This document shows positions 34,910 to 47,915 of a DNA stretch of 64,000 bases, in pieces. The notes below the pieces were generated by a model. That model was given only the letters and a program-made list of their open reading frames with translations. It searched no databases and was not told where the DNA came from. This DNA comes from Chromobotia macracanthus. Lineage: Eukaryota > Chordata > Actinopteri > Cypriniformes > Botiidae. Each line of letters starts with the position of its first letter. The first letter of the stretch is position 1. A program made the translations under genes and the position numbers. Location: positions 1,395,001 to 1,459,000 of the forward strand of contig JAZGTH010000049.1 in assembly GCA_036877525.1 (NCBI GenBank). Direction: 5' to 3'.

Positions 34910-36597
34910 CTTTAAGAGAAAACAAGGGAAGGAAAAGAAAAATATATAGAATAATGACAAATCGTGAACTCAATAAAGGTTATTTGAACCTCCTGTCAGT
35001 CTGTCTGACAGTGTCTCGTAATGGCCTTATTTTTGTTTGCGTATTGTTGTTTTTTGGCCAAAAACGATTGAGATCCAAATAGATATTATATAATATAAAG
35101 TCACTTCATTGAAGGATTTGTCAACCAAAACAAAAACATGACAACTGTATTGTTATTATTGTTAGTACGTCAGTAGGCAAGTTAATTGGAAAAACAATAG
35201 ATGGCAACATTCCGTGAATGTTAGTCGTTTCAAAGGAACACAAACAGGTTAAAACAAAACACAAAATCCAAAATTAAACTAGAAGAATTTGAAGCTGTTC
35301 GGTTAGTAAGAAGACACAAGAGTTAGCAAAACCATTCTCCACATAAAGAAGGAACAAATGGGAAGATTGGGGAGGGGCGGTTTTGAGTGGGAAGGACTAA
35401 AGGAAAAGCAGTATTAGTATTTACTCTGATTGGCTAGTCCTGTGTGTGGGTGTGGCCTGTTTTAGGCGGGGCTCTTTACAGGCAAATTTGGCCAGACTTT
35501 TTTTTTGAAGTAAAGCATGGAATCGTTCTTCTCTGGTTGTCGGCTATAGAAGCAGACAAGAAATAAACAGCAAAATGAGAAATTATGAATCATTATTCTC
35601 CATTTTTCATAAAAACCATAAAGCAGGAAACTGAGAGAAAGAGATACATGCAGTGAAATTTTGCAACTACTCTCTTCAACCTGAAAAACAAGACTGGTGT
35701 GATTATAAAACAATGATCCAGAGTTTGATCCAGACAGCACTGACCCCTACAACATCACTATTACTTCTTTCTAGTTTATAGCAATTTGAACGAACTCCAA
35801 ACTCTCATCCTGCAGTATTTGTGTTACAGACACAAGTGATCCTCAGATCTTGTGTGTGGGGGACAGACGTTTCTTTTCAAAATGATCAGACTTGATTTTC
35901 ACCTGGCTGGTGATAAACGGGTGACAAAATGAATGATAGGTCCAAATCATCCTAAAGGTAACAGCACAGAACTAAATGTCACACAGCCACATAGTCTCTC
36001 AGATCTGCTACTGTGGAAATCACAAAGTCTCACTTATCTGTGTCTCTGCATGGAGAGATTATAATAAATGCACCACATGCTGAGAAATGTTTTCCTGATT
36101 CATTCCACTGTCAACAGCAGGACACCACAAATGACAGAAGAAGTTAAATTGCTTCTGAGTGACAGTTTTCAGTAGGTCCTGAGGACAATTTCTTAAGCTT
36201 CCAGCCATTCCAGCCTAATATCTGACAAGGCGCTCTGCCTTACCTCAGAGAATCTCGTCCAGGGTTTGAGTTAATCTACTGAGGGGACGAAACCCTTTAT
36301 GCGCAAATGAATCACTGCATTAAGCAATCCAGTCTTTTCAGTTTCTGTCTCAGATTGGCTACAAAACATTCTCTGGAAATTAACCAAAACCCTGTAAAAT
36401 GTCCTGAAAGAATAGGACTCATAAGTAAAGGATGTCAATTAAAACTAACATTACATGATGATCTGATTAATCAGTTTAACTAAACACATTCGCAAATATA
36501 TTAATAATTGCTAAGAAAATCCCCACAATAGGAACTGACAAGCAGACAAGTTAAACTGAGAATTTATGAATAAACTGAACAAAAGTCATTTCCCGGG

Positions 36598-36837
<240 letters not shown>

Positions 36838-36883
36838 CCTTTAGGCCACAACTGTATGTACATACAAATTGTGGCATAATTTG

Positions 36884-37135
36884 GGATAGTCGTGGGCTAA
36901 TGGTTAGAGAGTCTGCCTTGGAACCCAAAGACCACAGGTTTGAGTCCCCCAGCTGGCAGGAAATTACTGAGGTGCCTCTTCCCCAGTTGCTCTCTGAAGG
37001 GGCAATGATAGCTGCCCATTGCTCCGGTGGTGTGTGTTCACAACTTGCATTGTGTGTGTTCACTACTCACTGGATGGGTTAAATGCAGAGGTATTTTAAG
37101 TATGGGTTACCATACATTAACAAAAACGCCACTTT
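36884..37135 (+). mobile_element. tRNA-derived SINE
   Basis: A tRNA-like head has an A-box-like TGGGCTAATGG (36893-36903) and a B box GGTTTGAGTCC (36937-36947). It is followed by a body common in teleost SINEs: GCTGCCCATTGCTCCGG, GTGTGTTCAC, GGATGGGTTAAATGCAGAG and TATGGGTTACCATAC. It ends near CACTTTCAC. It inserted next to the long (CA)n tract and is antisense to nrxn2. It is not a tRNA gene, because the anticodon arm and acceptor stem do not fold and the body continues for 200 bp. Confidence 0.85.
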
Positions 37136-37778
37136 CACAGAATGTATACATCTATCCAAAGCAAATAATGTTTTATTTCTAATTCTACAAAAATGCAAGT
37201 TTCCTTGTGCTATGGGTTAGGGCTTAGTAACCACAAGCAGCTCTAAATAAAAAACAAAAACATTTAGGTAGTTCAGAAGGATCAGAGGATTCAGCTCAAT
37301 AAACCGGCCCCACCTAACACACACATAGATCTTTTTCCACCTGCTGTCTATGCCCACGTCTCCAAAACACTGTGACATTTTAATTACACGTATCGTTTAT
37401 AAACACGCAGGAAGGATAAAGTTTTGCTGAAGGATACAGTCATGGATTTACTGCAGCTGAGAGCATTGTCTGAGTTCATTGTCCGGGCTCAGGCCTCAAT
37501 CATCTACATGTATGTATTAGCAAGTGAACAACGAGTCGTCTTCTGCATTAAAATATTTTCCTCTATCCCTGTTGAATGTAGAGAGACTCTGTTCCTGTAA
37601 CAATGACGCTGCAGCTCTAAACGGACAGTTTTAACAGTATTCATTAAGGTAACATAACTGAGATGCAACAAAGAGGATTAGTTGAGAATAAAGGGTGTAA
37701 ATGAATTCAGTGAATCCTGGACAAAAGATTTTCCCATTTGTTTCCTGTCTGGAATCACACAAGTAGCCAATAGTGATA

Positions 37779-37870
37779 GCTATTATTACAGCTGACACGC
37801 CCTCCTGCAGCCTCAGCCAATTACAATTGCTATTTTTACCGCTGACAAGTCATTTGTTCCAATTACAATT
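37779..37870. promoter_or_regulatory. duplicated ATTA-rich module, possible enhancer core
   Basis: GCTATTATTACAGCTGACA...CCAATTACAATT (37779-37828) is followed at once by GCTATTTTTACCGCTGACA...CCAATTACAATT (37829-37870). Each holds a homeodomain-type AATTA core. The surrounding 37740-37960 lacks the repeats seen elsewhere. A regulatory role is a guess from sequence pattern only. Confidence 0.25.
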
Positions 37871-40445
37871 ACCGCAACACTTTGAGAATGAGCAAAGCCA
37901 TAACTGATCTCGTCTCTGGGCCTCTATTTGCAGCTGCCAATGAATGGTGCAGCACTGATCCATTCATTTTCTCCAGTGTATTCAGTTTATGTGTGTGTTC
38001 GAAACTGAGAGTGTATATGCATTTTTTTAAGCTAATTTCCACTTAAATCCTTTCATTAGAGATTTGTATGGGTAAACCCCTCGATGGTTTTTATTTGCAT
38101 TTGTGTTTGAATGTGGCTGAACTTGCTGACTCAGAGTGTTGCCTGGATCTCGCTTAGATTTTCTTTGCTTTGTCAGTTTATAATAATAATGGAGCTCTTG
38201 AATGGAATGATCTTGAATGCATGCTGTCTTTCTGGTTGCTTGTGTAAGTGTTTTATGATCTTTTTTTTGCTGTTGTGTCATATCATTTCAAGGGCTGTCA
38301 GTTTAACATGGTCATTAAGTACTAGTAATTATAAGGAAAATAACACCACACCAAAATGGACATATTCAATCATGCCCTTTGACCCAAAATAAAAATCCAT
38401 AGTTAAGGATTTTTGTCCAACAATGCAATTCAGGCGTGAAATGTCACCTGAACACTAAGATCAGTCCAGCAAACATGTCAGTCTGCAACTGAAAAATATC
38501 AGAACTGAACACATGATCTCTGTGAACAGTGCAGCTACATGATACTGAAGAAAAATGCCATGTGGAGAACTTGTTAAATAATGGGAGATTCCATCAATTT
38601 CAATTAAAATACAATTTAAAAACTAAAATGTATTGTATTTTGACTATACATCACTTTCTAAACTATTACAATTTTGTTATTGCAAACCTCTGCAATGGGC
38701 ATACTGCAGTATTTCGATATATATTTTACAGCCCTGGTGAACAGACAATAATTTTATCAGGAGCACAAAAATAAATATGACAGTCTAAAGAATTTTAATT
38801 ACATACAGGTTTAAACAGGTATCTGAGCAGCAGTCATTTCCCTGAGGTAACACTGTACAACAGCATCACAGGCAGATAAAGTTTAAGCTCCTCTGAACTC
38901 ATTGTGTTCTCACTGTGTGAATCTTTAATCAGCGTAAGATTGTGATAGGCTTCGCTCTGTGATTGGCCGGTTACCAGATTGCCATGTTAATTATTGTCAG
39001 TGCAATAAATGGCCACCTCTCGTATTCTCATGACGGTCTGCAAATCAGCCTGAATGGATCAAACTGGTAGAAATGGACTAATTACCTAGTAAATAACTTA
39101 TAGTCACATCAAAACATGGAAATGAGAATGAAATACTGAAAATATTCAAAGCTCATTGAAGTTAAAGACACACCTGCAGTGTTTACAAGCAATCTGAGGA
39201 CTCTGAAAAGGGAGGAAATATAAAAAAAATGGAAAATTAAAAAATGTTTAAAAAATCCAAACCCAGGGCCCTGACTTCATCCGTTTAGAAGTCCATCTGA
39301 GAAAAGCTGACACTCAACTGCAAAACTAAACACTCTGGACTAAACGCTCCAGACTGCGCACTCTGGACCAAATGCTTTGGACTAAAACGGAAATGTGGAT
39401 TACGACCTGGAAGTGTTCTGGAAGTTTTCCTGATGCTTTAATAGAGCAATTGTTAGATTTTGCTAGTGTACGTTCTATGGCTGCATGCACCCGTCCATGC
39501 AGTGCGACACACACATATATTTCTCAGCCAGCATTGATTTGTGTTTAACGATCTAATAATCTGATCAAATGTTTTCACTGATGGAAATCTCCAATTATAA
39601 CATGGAGCTTTTTCATGTTATAATGAAAAATTATAACATGAATTTCTTTGCTTTTTCAATTTGGACATGGCGAGTACAAGTCTGATCATTAAATCCTTGA
39701 TTTCTGCCTGGGAACAAGAGCAGCACCCATCCTTCCTTTATGACGGTTCACTTCATTAGCTTCCACTCAATTCTGGACAGACAACTTTCTCAGAACATTA
39801 AGTTAAGGTGCAGCTAATCAAGTCCTGAAACAACCGGGCCTGTGGCTGTCTGGATCACATTACACAAGCAAACACTCATCGCTGCTCCCAGACCTGTAAG
39901 GAATCACACAGCAGATGTTGGGAACCACTAGGGAATGTGAGGCATTTGTTAAAGAGTTTTAATGGACATTTCTAGCTAATCATATGTCACGTGTGATGCT
40001 GTATAACAAAGAACTGGCTGATTATGACCTCATAGGTTCGGCCCACACCCACTACATATTCATTTAAAATGATCTAATGTAAACACTGCACATTCATTTA
40101 ACGTCTTTATGTTAAATCTGTACAGCCTTGCAAAGCAAACTTCTACACATCATTGGTTGTTTTTGTTCGTGTTTACTATTTTCTGCATAATTATAAACAG
40201 GCAGAAATATATTTTGTGTTTGGTAACCTATATATTTATTTATCCTGTGCAAACTGTGCAATAATGTTTAACAGGTCTGCAGGACATGACGTGATTTCAG
40301 GTTACAATACTGCCTGACAGTAAGACAGTAAGACAGAAAGATCAGCGCAAACTGCCCCTTTTCCAACGTGAGTCCCAACAGTCTCATAGCAGAATGGGTG
40401 TTAGAAAAACACAATCAACGTTTTTACAAAAGCGTCCGGTCTTAC

Positions 40446-40747
40446 CTGTCGCAGGTTTCGGGTGACTTTAACATCGTGCCAAGCGTTGTCGTTGAATTTC
40501 CCGTTAACCGGCTCCACGAGAGCTTCAAAGGCGCCGGAGCCCAGATTAATGACCAGCCACACCGCGCCGCTCTTCAGCGACAGATTCACGTAATCTGCCG
40601 ATTTCCCGGTATGAAGCATCAGACCGTTGCGCTGCAGCGTCCGGAACGACAGCGTGATCTCATCCGTACTGCTCTGGATCGGAGTCATTGACAGATCATA
40701 ACAGAAAAACTCGTTTCCCTTGAAGGTTGCGACCGATTCTTCTTTTC
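40446..40747 (-). CDS. nrxn2: neurexin-2 exon: first half of LNS2
   Basis: This 302-nt exon begins after a strong pyrimidine tract and TTTGAAG acceptor and ends at CAG|gtaaga. It supplies two bases of a split Gly codon and then 100 codons, from KEESVATFKGNEFFCYDL to WHDVKVTRNLRQ. It is the N-terminal half of the second LNS (laminin G-like) domain. Typical family motifs are SSTDEITLSFRTLQRNGLM, HTGKSADYVNLSLKSG and NLGSGAFEALVEPVNGKFND. The Asp of GKSADY is probably one of the LNS2 calcium ligands (inferred from family structures). The exon ends in phase 0, exactly where splice site 2 (SS2) lies in other neurexins. The coding exon upstream (SS1/EGF-A side) was not found in the 23 kb that follow. 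Confidence 0.97.
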
Positions 40748-42049
40748 CTTCAAAGTAAGAAAAAAGAGAAATCAACGTTATTAACCAATGAAACAAAGTA
40801 TCAGCGCTCAATGACGTGGCGTCAGGTATAAATCAACCTTTATTAATTGCATGCCCTAATTACACACACAGTGTTATATCAGGTTTATAAGTTTTGTTTA
40901 TTGCAATAGGTTTCGTGACCTGTATCACAGTCATTAAATACAACAGTGTTGCACTTCCTCTGCTTGGCGTCTGATGTAAAGCAGTTCGTGAGAAGCGCCG
41001 ACGCACGTCACTCTGACGTATAACAACATAGTACCGATTTCCCGCTTGCCCAGAATTACGGATATGCAAATATGCATGAAGGTTGTTTAGTAAAATGAAC
41101 CAAAACATGTTTACATAATTACAGCGTAATGTGGTTTTAAGAGGGTTTGTGTCAACGAGTTTAAAACATTAAACTACTTCCAGTACTGCTTTGTGGATTC
41201 AGTGTAATTCATATTCATAGTTTAGCGTCATGTTTTTTATTGGTTTTAGACTAAATGGTTGTGAAGTGGTAAATACCCATGAGAATAAACTAAGTGAAGC
41301 TATTACAGTTATATTCCTACACACACCAACCGCAGTAAGAGAGACAAGCTTTACTCAGTGATCTCACGGGATCTCATCCCTCACTCTTTGTGAAACTGCT
41401 GATTCCAAATGAAGCATTTGAGCTTTTACCTGCTGTAGTTTTATGACTGGAGTGTCGTGGTTGTGCTAAAGTGAAAATTGTGTTCACGAGCAGGTCACTG
41501 TTGATATGATCCTCACAGGAAAGAGTCAATGAAGTTTGCAGTAAAACAGCACAAGAGTTACTGCATTCAGTAATCATTATCCAGAGTGACACAGCAGTCA
41601 TTTTTCTGCTGGTTCACTCTGCACAGGGGCTCAGTACTGTTACTGACACATCCTCCTTCTGGTCTGGAGGTCAAAGCAAAACGTTTTCATTGACCAGCCA
41701 AGACCACTAAACAACACACAACATGAACCTAACATTATATTAACTTTGATAAACATCCATCAGTGCACATTATTCTAAAGTAAAAATAACCTTTCGTGAA
41801 TATGCTTCACCTATGAATTGTCTTTTTATGTGATGTCACTAAGAGCCTTTTTTTAGGCACCTGTCACATCTTCAGATTGAGTGTTTAACTGAATTGTGTG
41901 ATCAGACTGAGTGTTTAACTGGAGTGTGTGTGTGATCAAATTGAGTGTTGTTTGATTGTTAATGTTGTGACGTTGCTTGGCAACAACCACCACCAAATAT
42001 AAGCAGCACGGCCTGATGCATTTAAATTAAATCTGTATTGTGAGCACTT

Positions 42050-42155
42050 CTTGTGTCTAGTTGCCTCTTCAGGTTGACTCGCTTGTTGTATTCCGCACTT
42101 GTAAGTCGCTTTGGATAAAAGCGTCTGCTAAATGAATAAATGTAAATGTAAATCA
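42050..42155 (+). mobile_element. L2-type LINE 3' tail fragment
   Basis: This short copy carries GCACTTGTAAGTCGCTTTGG, ATAAAAGCGTCTGCTAAATG and (AAATGTA)n, the conserved 3' tail seen in full at 17450-17530. Confidence 0.75.
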
Positions 42156-43296
42156 CTGCTATTATCTTCATGATGACTGTCTACATTAGACACACCCGTC
42201 TGTGATGCAGTTTCCACAGTTCAAATACACTGCGGTTTGCTTGCCATCTGATGTTTAAATGGTACTGCAAAACAGTTCAGCTCCACTTTCATACATCCAG
42301 TGTCACACTTGTCAAACTGCTCAAAACATACACTCACAGTGGGGGGAAACTTCATACAAATGTATGCATTTGGCAGAAGCTTTTTAACCAAACCACAACC
42401 TTTGCATTGTCGCTGTGATATGCTAAAACAAGCTAGCTACTAAACTACTTAGTTTCTGTTTTCCACTAATTACCATTTTAAAAGCAACATTTCATGCAGA
42501 AGGGGATTCACCGGTAAGCGTCTGAAGTGTTAGCTCCTCAGGGTGGCACGGCAAAAGGATCTGAACTTCATTGCTGTAAAGAGCAGATATCCAGCCTGCG
42601 ATCAGGCCAGAGGAGAAAGAGCAGTAAACCATACAATCAAGCAAAAGCCAAGGATCGACTCAATGTGGTGAGCATTTTAGACATGCAGGACCATCAGAGC
42701 TGTTACATAAGAGACTGGTTGATCAGCTGTGGCATTCAGTGGTACCTTACTAGTGAGCGCACGTTCTTTCTCGCTTTCTCTCTCTCTGGTGTTTTTAGTC
42801 TGGTTCTGGCCTCTTGTCAAGGGTTCAAGCTCTTTACATGCATCGTTCTTTCTTTACAGGAGCATTTAATTGCTTGTTGCTGAGGTAACGCAGTTCTCTT
42901 CAGTCCTCTCTGTCTTTCCTTTGTGGATTTGTATTCTTGCCTTGTAACTTTAAAGAGATGAATTCTTTTAAACATATCACTAACTTGTGTAACATGTTTA
43001 TCTAAATTTTTTGATAAATGCAATGTTTAAAGGTACTTAACTACAGTTCTATACAGTTCAGTGATCATTTCCACAGTAGCTATAAAAATTCATAGGAAAT
43101 AAAGTATGTTAGTCTTGATGCTATCATTGGTCTTGCCTTGGTGAGTTTTCACCACAGAGGAGTGCCAGAGCACCAAAATTTTGTGATACAAGCTGTTCTC
43201 ACACGCTGACGTCAGTCCCACAATTCACCTGGACAGCGTGACGCTCACCATTCCGAAACAAAATACCATAAAATGAAAATGACTGACCTGTTCAGA

Positions 43297-43510
43297 GCCT
43301 CACATCAGGTCACACACACATCATCACAGACACATCAGGGTCATAATTTCTCCATCAGAGGTCACCACACACACATCAGGGTCAACATTTCTCCATCAGA
43401 GGTCATTACACACACATCAGGGTCATCATTTCTCCATCATTGGTCATCACACACACATCAGGATCATCATTTCTCCATCAGAGGTCACCACACACACATC
43501 AAGCTGATCG
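43297..43510 (+). repeat. 41-bp tandem repeat, about five units
   Basis: Units have CATCAGGGTCATCATTTCTC, CATCAGAGGTCACCA and a CACACACA run. The GGGTCA marks at 43338, 43379 and 43420 are 41 bases apart. The 98-codon open frame over it (43273-43569) is a repeat product. Confidence 0.9.
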
Positions 43511-44691
43511 ACCTGCCACACCTGCAAAAAGCTGGGGTGAGACAAAGAGTTTATCTGAGTGTTTTCTGACCAAATTTAAACAAGGCCGTGACTGCTATGT
43601 TCAAACCCCTGTGTCACTCTTGTGTCATTCCAAACCAAGAAAAATGCTGTTCCTTCAAAGTGATCTTCATTCTTTTTTTAAACAGTAAAGTAGCAGAAAA
43701 GCATACACTCAGAAGTTAGTATTTATTGATGTGATAACCACATTCTACAACTCACAATTCACTCACAATCACAAAGATGAACGCTAGGTGTGAATGTGCT
43801 GAAGTCATTAGAAGAGCACTATAGAGGGAGCAGATGAAAACACAACAGCCTGTCAACAGTAATTTACAAACACTAATTTACACTACACAATTTGATGATA
43901 ATAATACTGTGTGTGTCAGTTTAATGAGGTAAACTGTTGACAGCTGGTGTAATAATTATCACAACATTAACTCTGTAAACTTTGTGTTGGCCACTCAAGT
44001 ACCACGATATTACCATCGGATGCCATCACTATACTAAAGTACTGCTCATTACTGTAACTGTAACTGTGATGTAATGGCATGTGTTTAAGAACTGTGGTAA
44101 AAACTGCTGTTACCAGGTGTCATCTTTATGACTGGGTTAGCATTTCTGCTAATAGACTAAAATGGAACATGTAATTGAATCTCATGTTTTAATGTGTGTT
44201 TAACAACCTGCATCTACAAAAGACTAATACTGCTTCAGTTGCATTGACTGCAGCTGAGAGATTCTTCTTCACATACGACAAGAAATTGAGCTATTGACAC
44301 ACTGATGCTCATGTTTGTTTAATAACTAAGAGAGCTTTTCAATTTTACTCCTCACTGAACAAAATGTCCATCTGCCAAAGAAGAATATGGCATTATTTCT
44401 GTGAGGAAAGTATTTTTTCTGTGCGATTGTGTTTACTGCATGACTATATACAGTAAAATATTGTTATGCATATATTTCTCCACACAAATTCAAGGCTCAC
44501 TCTCAGTCAGGATGTTGTCTTTTGACTCAGTCAGGAAGGTGTTTTTCTATGTGGACAGTAAGTGAGCTAACTAGAGTTTGAAACTGCTCTGATAAACAAC
44601 TTTAGTGTCTTAAAAAATGATGCCGTTAATCTTTGACTTCTGTGCTCTCTGTCACACATACACACACTTATACACAGACCAACAAAGTGAC

Positions 44692-44825
44692 TGTTTTGAT
44701 GGTTTAGGTGTAGTTCAGAAACATTAAGCTGGATGATTTGTGTGGTATTTGTGATGGTTGTTATGTGTGATTGTTGTGATGGTTTAGGTGTAGTTCAGAG
44801 ACATTAAGACGGATGATTTGTATTC
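44692..44825 (+). repeat. 80-bp direct repeat, two copies
   Basis: GATGGTTTAGGTGTAGTTCA, then AACATTAAG or GACATTAAG, and GGATGATTTGT occur at 44698 and again at 44778, 80 bases apart, with few differences. Confidence 0.85.
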
Positions 44826-44864
44826 ATTTTGTACATTACCAAGTAAATTGGATTGATATCAGGC

Positions 44865-44995
44865 CATAAATAGAAAGTACAATCAGAATATCTCTACACT
44901 GTTAGGAGACCCAAAGCAGAGACGAATCCTCATCAAATACAGACTTTGTGATTAAAGTCTGGCAGTAGAGAAGGACATGGTGGTTGCTGCTGTAG
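44865..44995 (+). mobile_element. small fragment of the 6690-8255 LINE family
   Basis: The sequence TCAGAATATCTCTACACTGT and on translates as EYLYTVRDPKQRRILIKYRL and then SLAVEKD. The same protein segment is at 8115-8200 (EYLYTVIDPKQ). It is the far C-terminal part only. Confidence 0.7.
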
Positions 44996-47704
44996 ATTTC
45001 AATAAATGCTATAAAACTATAAGATATTTGAATCATGAATTAAAAGTTTTTGAACACGTGTATACAAGAAGAAAGCCTTGGAAATGAAAATAGCTAAATT
45101 TGACCACAACTGGGAAAATTAACCACAAAAAGAAAATGAAGTCCTAAGTGTTAATTGGCTCCAGTTTGCAAGATACAGTTTCAGGTCAAAATGGCATCAA
45201 AATAATTCAAAATTAGAAGGGGGTGGGGTGGGATTATGCTCCATAACTTTTCTGCAAAATGTGATATAGCAATGAGAATGATAATCTTTTTATTGATACA
45301 AAATAACATTCCATTCATTTATTGTTTTTCATGTAACATTTTCATGCTTTTTCATTAAAAACTGACCTAATTGCGTGAGTGTTTGCACAGTTTCGAGGCA
45401 TCTTGGTTTCTGAGGGAAAATACCATGTGACTGTTTCTTGGAAATGTTGACACTTTCACAAGCCACCAGACGTACTTATCTGAACTCTTTCTACAGTGTC
45501 ATGGTAAAAACAAGAATAATCTATTGAAGAGATCTTCAACAAGGCCAGAGATGAAAATTCAGCTCAACCCCACTGAAGCATCTACTACTACGTGATTTTT
45601 TCTAAAAAAAAATCTTTGCTTCTAAACACGCTAAGCCCATTTACAATTTCCAAGAACAATTTTTCATCCAGCACTTTTTTGGGAAGGAAGTGAGAGTGAC
45701 TATAGCTGAGAGAAACTCAGTGATAGTTTTTGTTCTGCACACAGATGTCACAGAACATTAAACTAGCTGGTTGAATTCCCTTCACTTGGCTTTCAGACTG
45801 AATGAAACTTTCTTGCCATCTGTTGCTAAAGATATCAGATTTTAAAGCCAAAGACTTACTGAAGATGAGCCGAAATGGTCATTCCTCCATAGAAAAGGAT
45901 TTCAAAGGACCTGCTTCATAAAGAACTCAGTTACTTCACTCAGTGTTTCCACCTTTGGTCCAAAGTCCCTCAAAACACACTGCTCTTTCTATCTTCACAT
46001 CAGACTAACATCTCTGTACCAAACACAACAAAACAAATAGCCTCTTAAAGACACTTTTTCTCCACAGGTTGATTTAGGTCCATTAGGGTCAGGTCCATCA
46101 CAATCACATTTGTGTCCTAATGACTCAGTTCTGTTCTGATTCTACAGCATTAAATGACTCACTGTCTCATTAAAGCAAATTTCTCCTTCAATTGCTTCGC
46201 CAGAGGTCAGGCAATATTTTAAAAGATGCCACTAAGTGCTAATTAGCTATTAGCATGCAGGAGCATGTGCTTAATTATGAAGCTTTAAAACCAGTGCAAG
46301 CTGTCTTATAACACATTACACAGGCCCATAGAGACAGGCAGTGCATGGTGTTAAGTGACACACACACACACACAAATAGACTTAAGTACTAACTGAGACT
46401 AGATCTATTTTCATTTGTTCATATTGACAATCAGGCTGCAGCAGAGCAGATTTGTGCTAAAAATACCATTGTGGTCACAGCATCAGCGAGATTCAATTAC
46501 AATGAGCCTTGATTTTCTGAAACCAATTAAACTAATAATAAAATGATTTTACCAGCTTCTGGTGACAGTTAAAGGTGATGAAACCTGAACTTGTTTGATT
46601 CCTGGTGATATGGTGACAGGTAACTCAAACCTGTCATTAAACCTGTCACTGTTAACACACACACACACACACACACAGACGAGCATCGCCTTCATATTTC
46701 AGATTCTTCTTCTACCTCTCTGTGTGTTGGACAGCTCCAGGCTGAACTGATGGAGAAATACAAACTTTAAGGACCTCTGAGAGAATCTTCAAAGTGTGAA
46801 GCTACAATCCCATGCCAGCCCATGACATCCATCATCCGCGCATGTCACTGTATCCTTGTGACCAGGCCTTGAGTGGCTGAATGCCTGGAGCTCGTCTCAC
46901 GTGAGAGGATGCTCCTAAATCCAAAATGCTGACGTGTGACCGCCGCCCATGCTCTTGCAATCAGAACATAATTACAGCTGAGAGATGCCATTGCTCTGAC
47001 CTCTGCAGAGCCCGCGGGGCTCATAAATAACACACACACACACACAGCAGGAGGTTACAGCATTTGACTCTTTAACATTTCTGCCTCTCTGCCACTCTGG
47101 CCAGAGATCGCACAGTAGTAGTCTGCCTACTAAAATCTTTTATCACAGTAGTGTTTTACTGTGGCAAAAACATTGTTTATGTTTAGAACCAAATAATTAA
47201 ACTAAACTTCTTAAAAATGACATCCTGAAAATTCTTACATTTTTAATCCAATTAAAATATTTTGATTGTGATGTTACTTCTCTCTCACTTATCACACTGA
47301 TCAAGGAAGATCCAGCTGAGCGCACTGCATTCTGGGATACTGCATCTCTTTCTAACAAATGTCTAACTGGTCTTCTGGGTGTTCCATGTGAACAGAAAAT
47401 CCACGTTAAGGCATTTTTATTTGTATAGTGCAGTGTTTTCTGGAAGCACATCAAAAGAACAGATTCTGCATGTTCCCCTAATCTAACACACCTGCCTGAA
47501 TTCATCACACCTGGAGACAGGAGAAATGCGTCTCTTTAACACACTCCTGAAAGTTTATGTGGAACAGATCAATACTTAATTCACACATTGTGTACAGTAC
47601 ATGTACTGCAGGATTATATAGTATACTGTATACTACTATGAACCAGTGAATTAATCTGAACAACAGAGGAACTATCTCTCTCTTACACACACACAGACAC
47701 ACAC

Positions 47705-47915
47705 AATAATTTGTTTGACTGTATTAGTGAGGTCATTCCATAAACTCCTATTGATTTTATATCAGGCTAAAGTTATTTTCTATCCCCCAACCCTAAATCT
47801 CATGTGCATGACATATAGAGATAAAGAGATAAGAAAAACAAGAACTGGCCGATTCATGAGTCTTTTTATTTAGTGAGGACCAGTTGTCCTGATATTTCAC
47901 TATGTTAATGAGGAC
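47705..47915 (+). repeat. GGGGAC-family-like repeat, diverged copy
   Basis: It has GAGGTCATTCCATAAACTCC, ATATCAGGCTAAAGTTATTT, CTATCCCCCAACCCTAAATC and GTGAGGACCAGTTGTCCTGA. The same variant in inverse orientation is at 20095-20330. Confidence 0.55.

Noticed and set aside
36893..36965. Possible tRNA gene
   Set aside because: A and B boxes are present but the cloverleaf does not fold, and the sequence continues into a common SINE body.
42527..42883. 118-codon plus-strand frame with a hydrophobic C-terminal half
   Set aside because: It starts within intron sequence with no promoter or splice sign and resembles no family I know. The hydrophobic run comes from CT-rich DNA.
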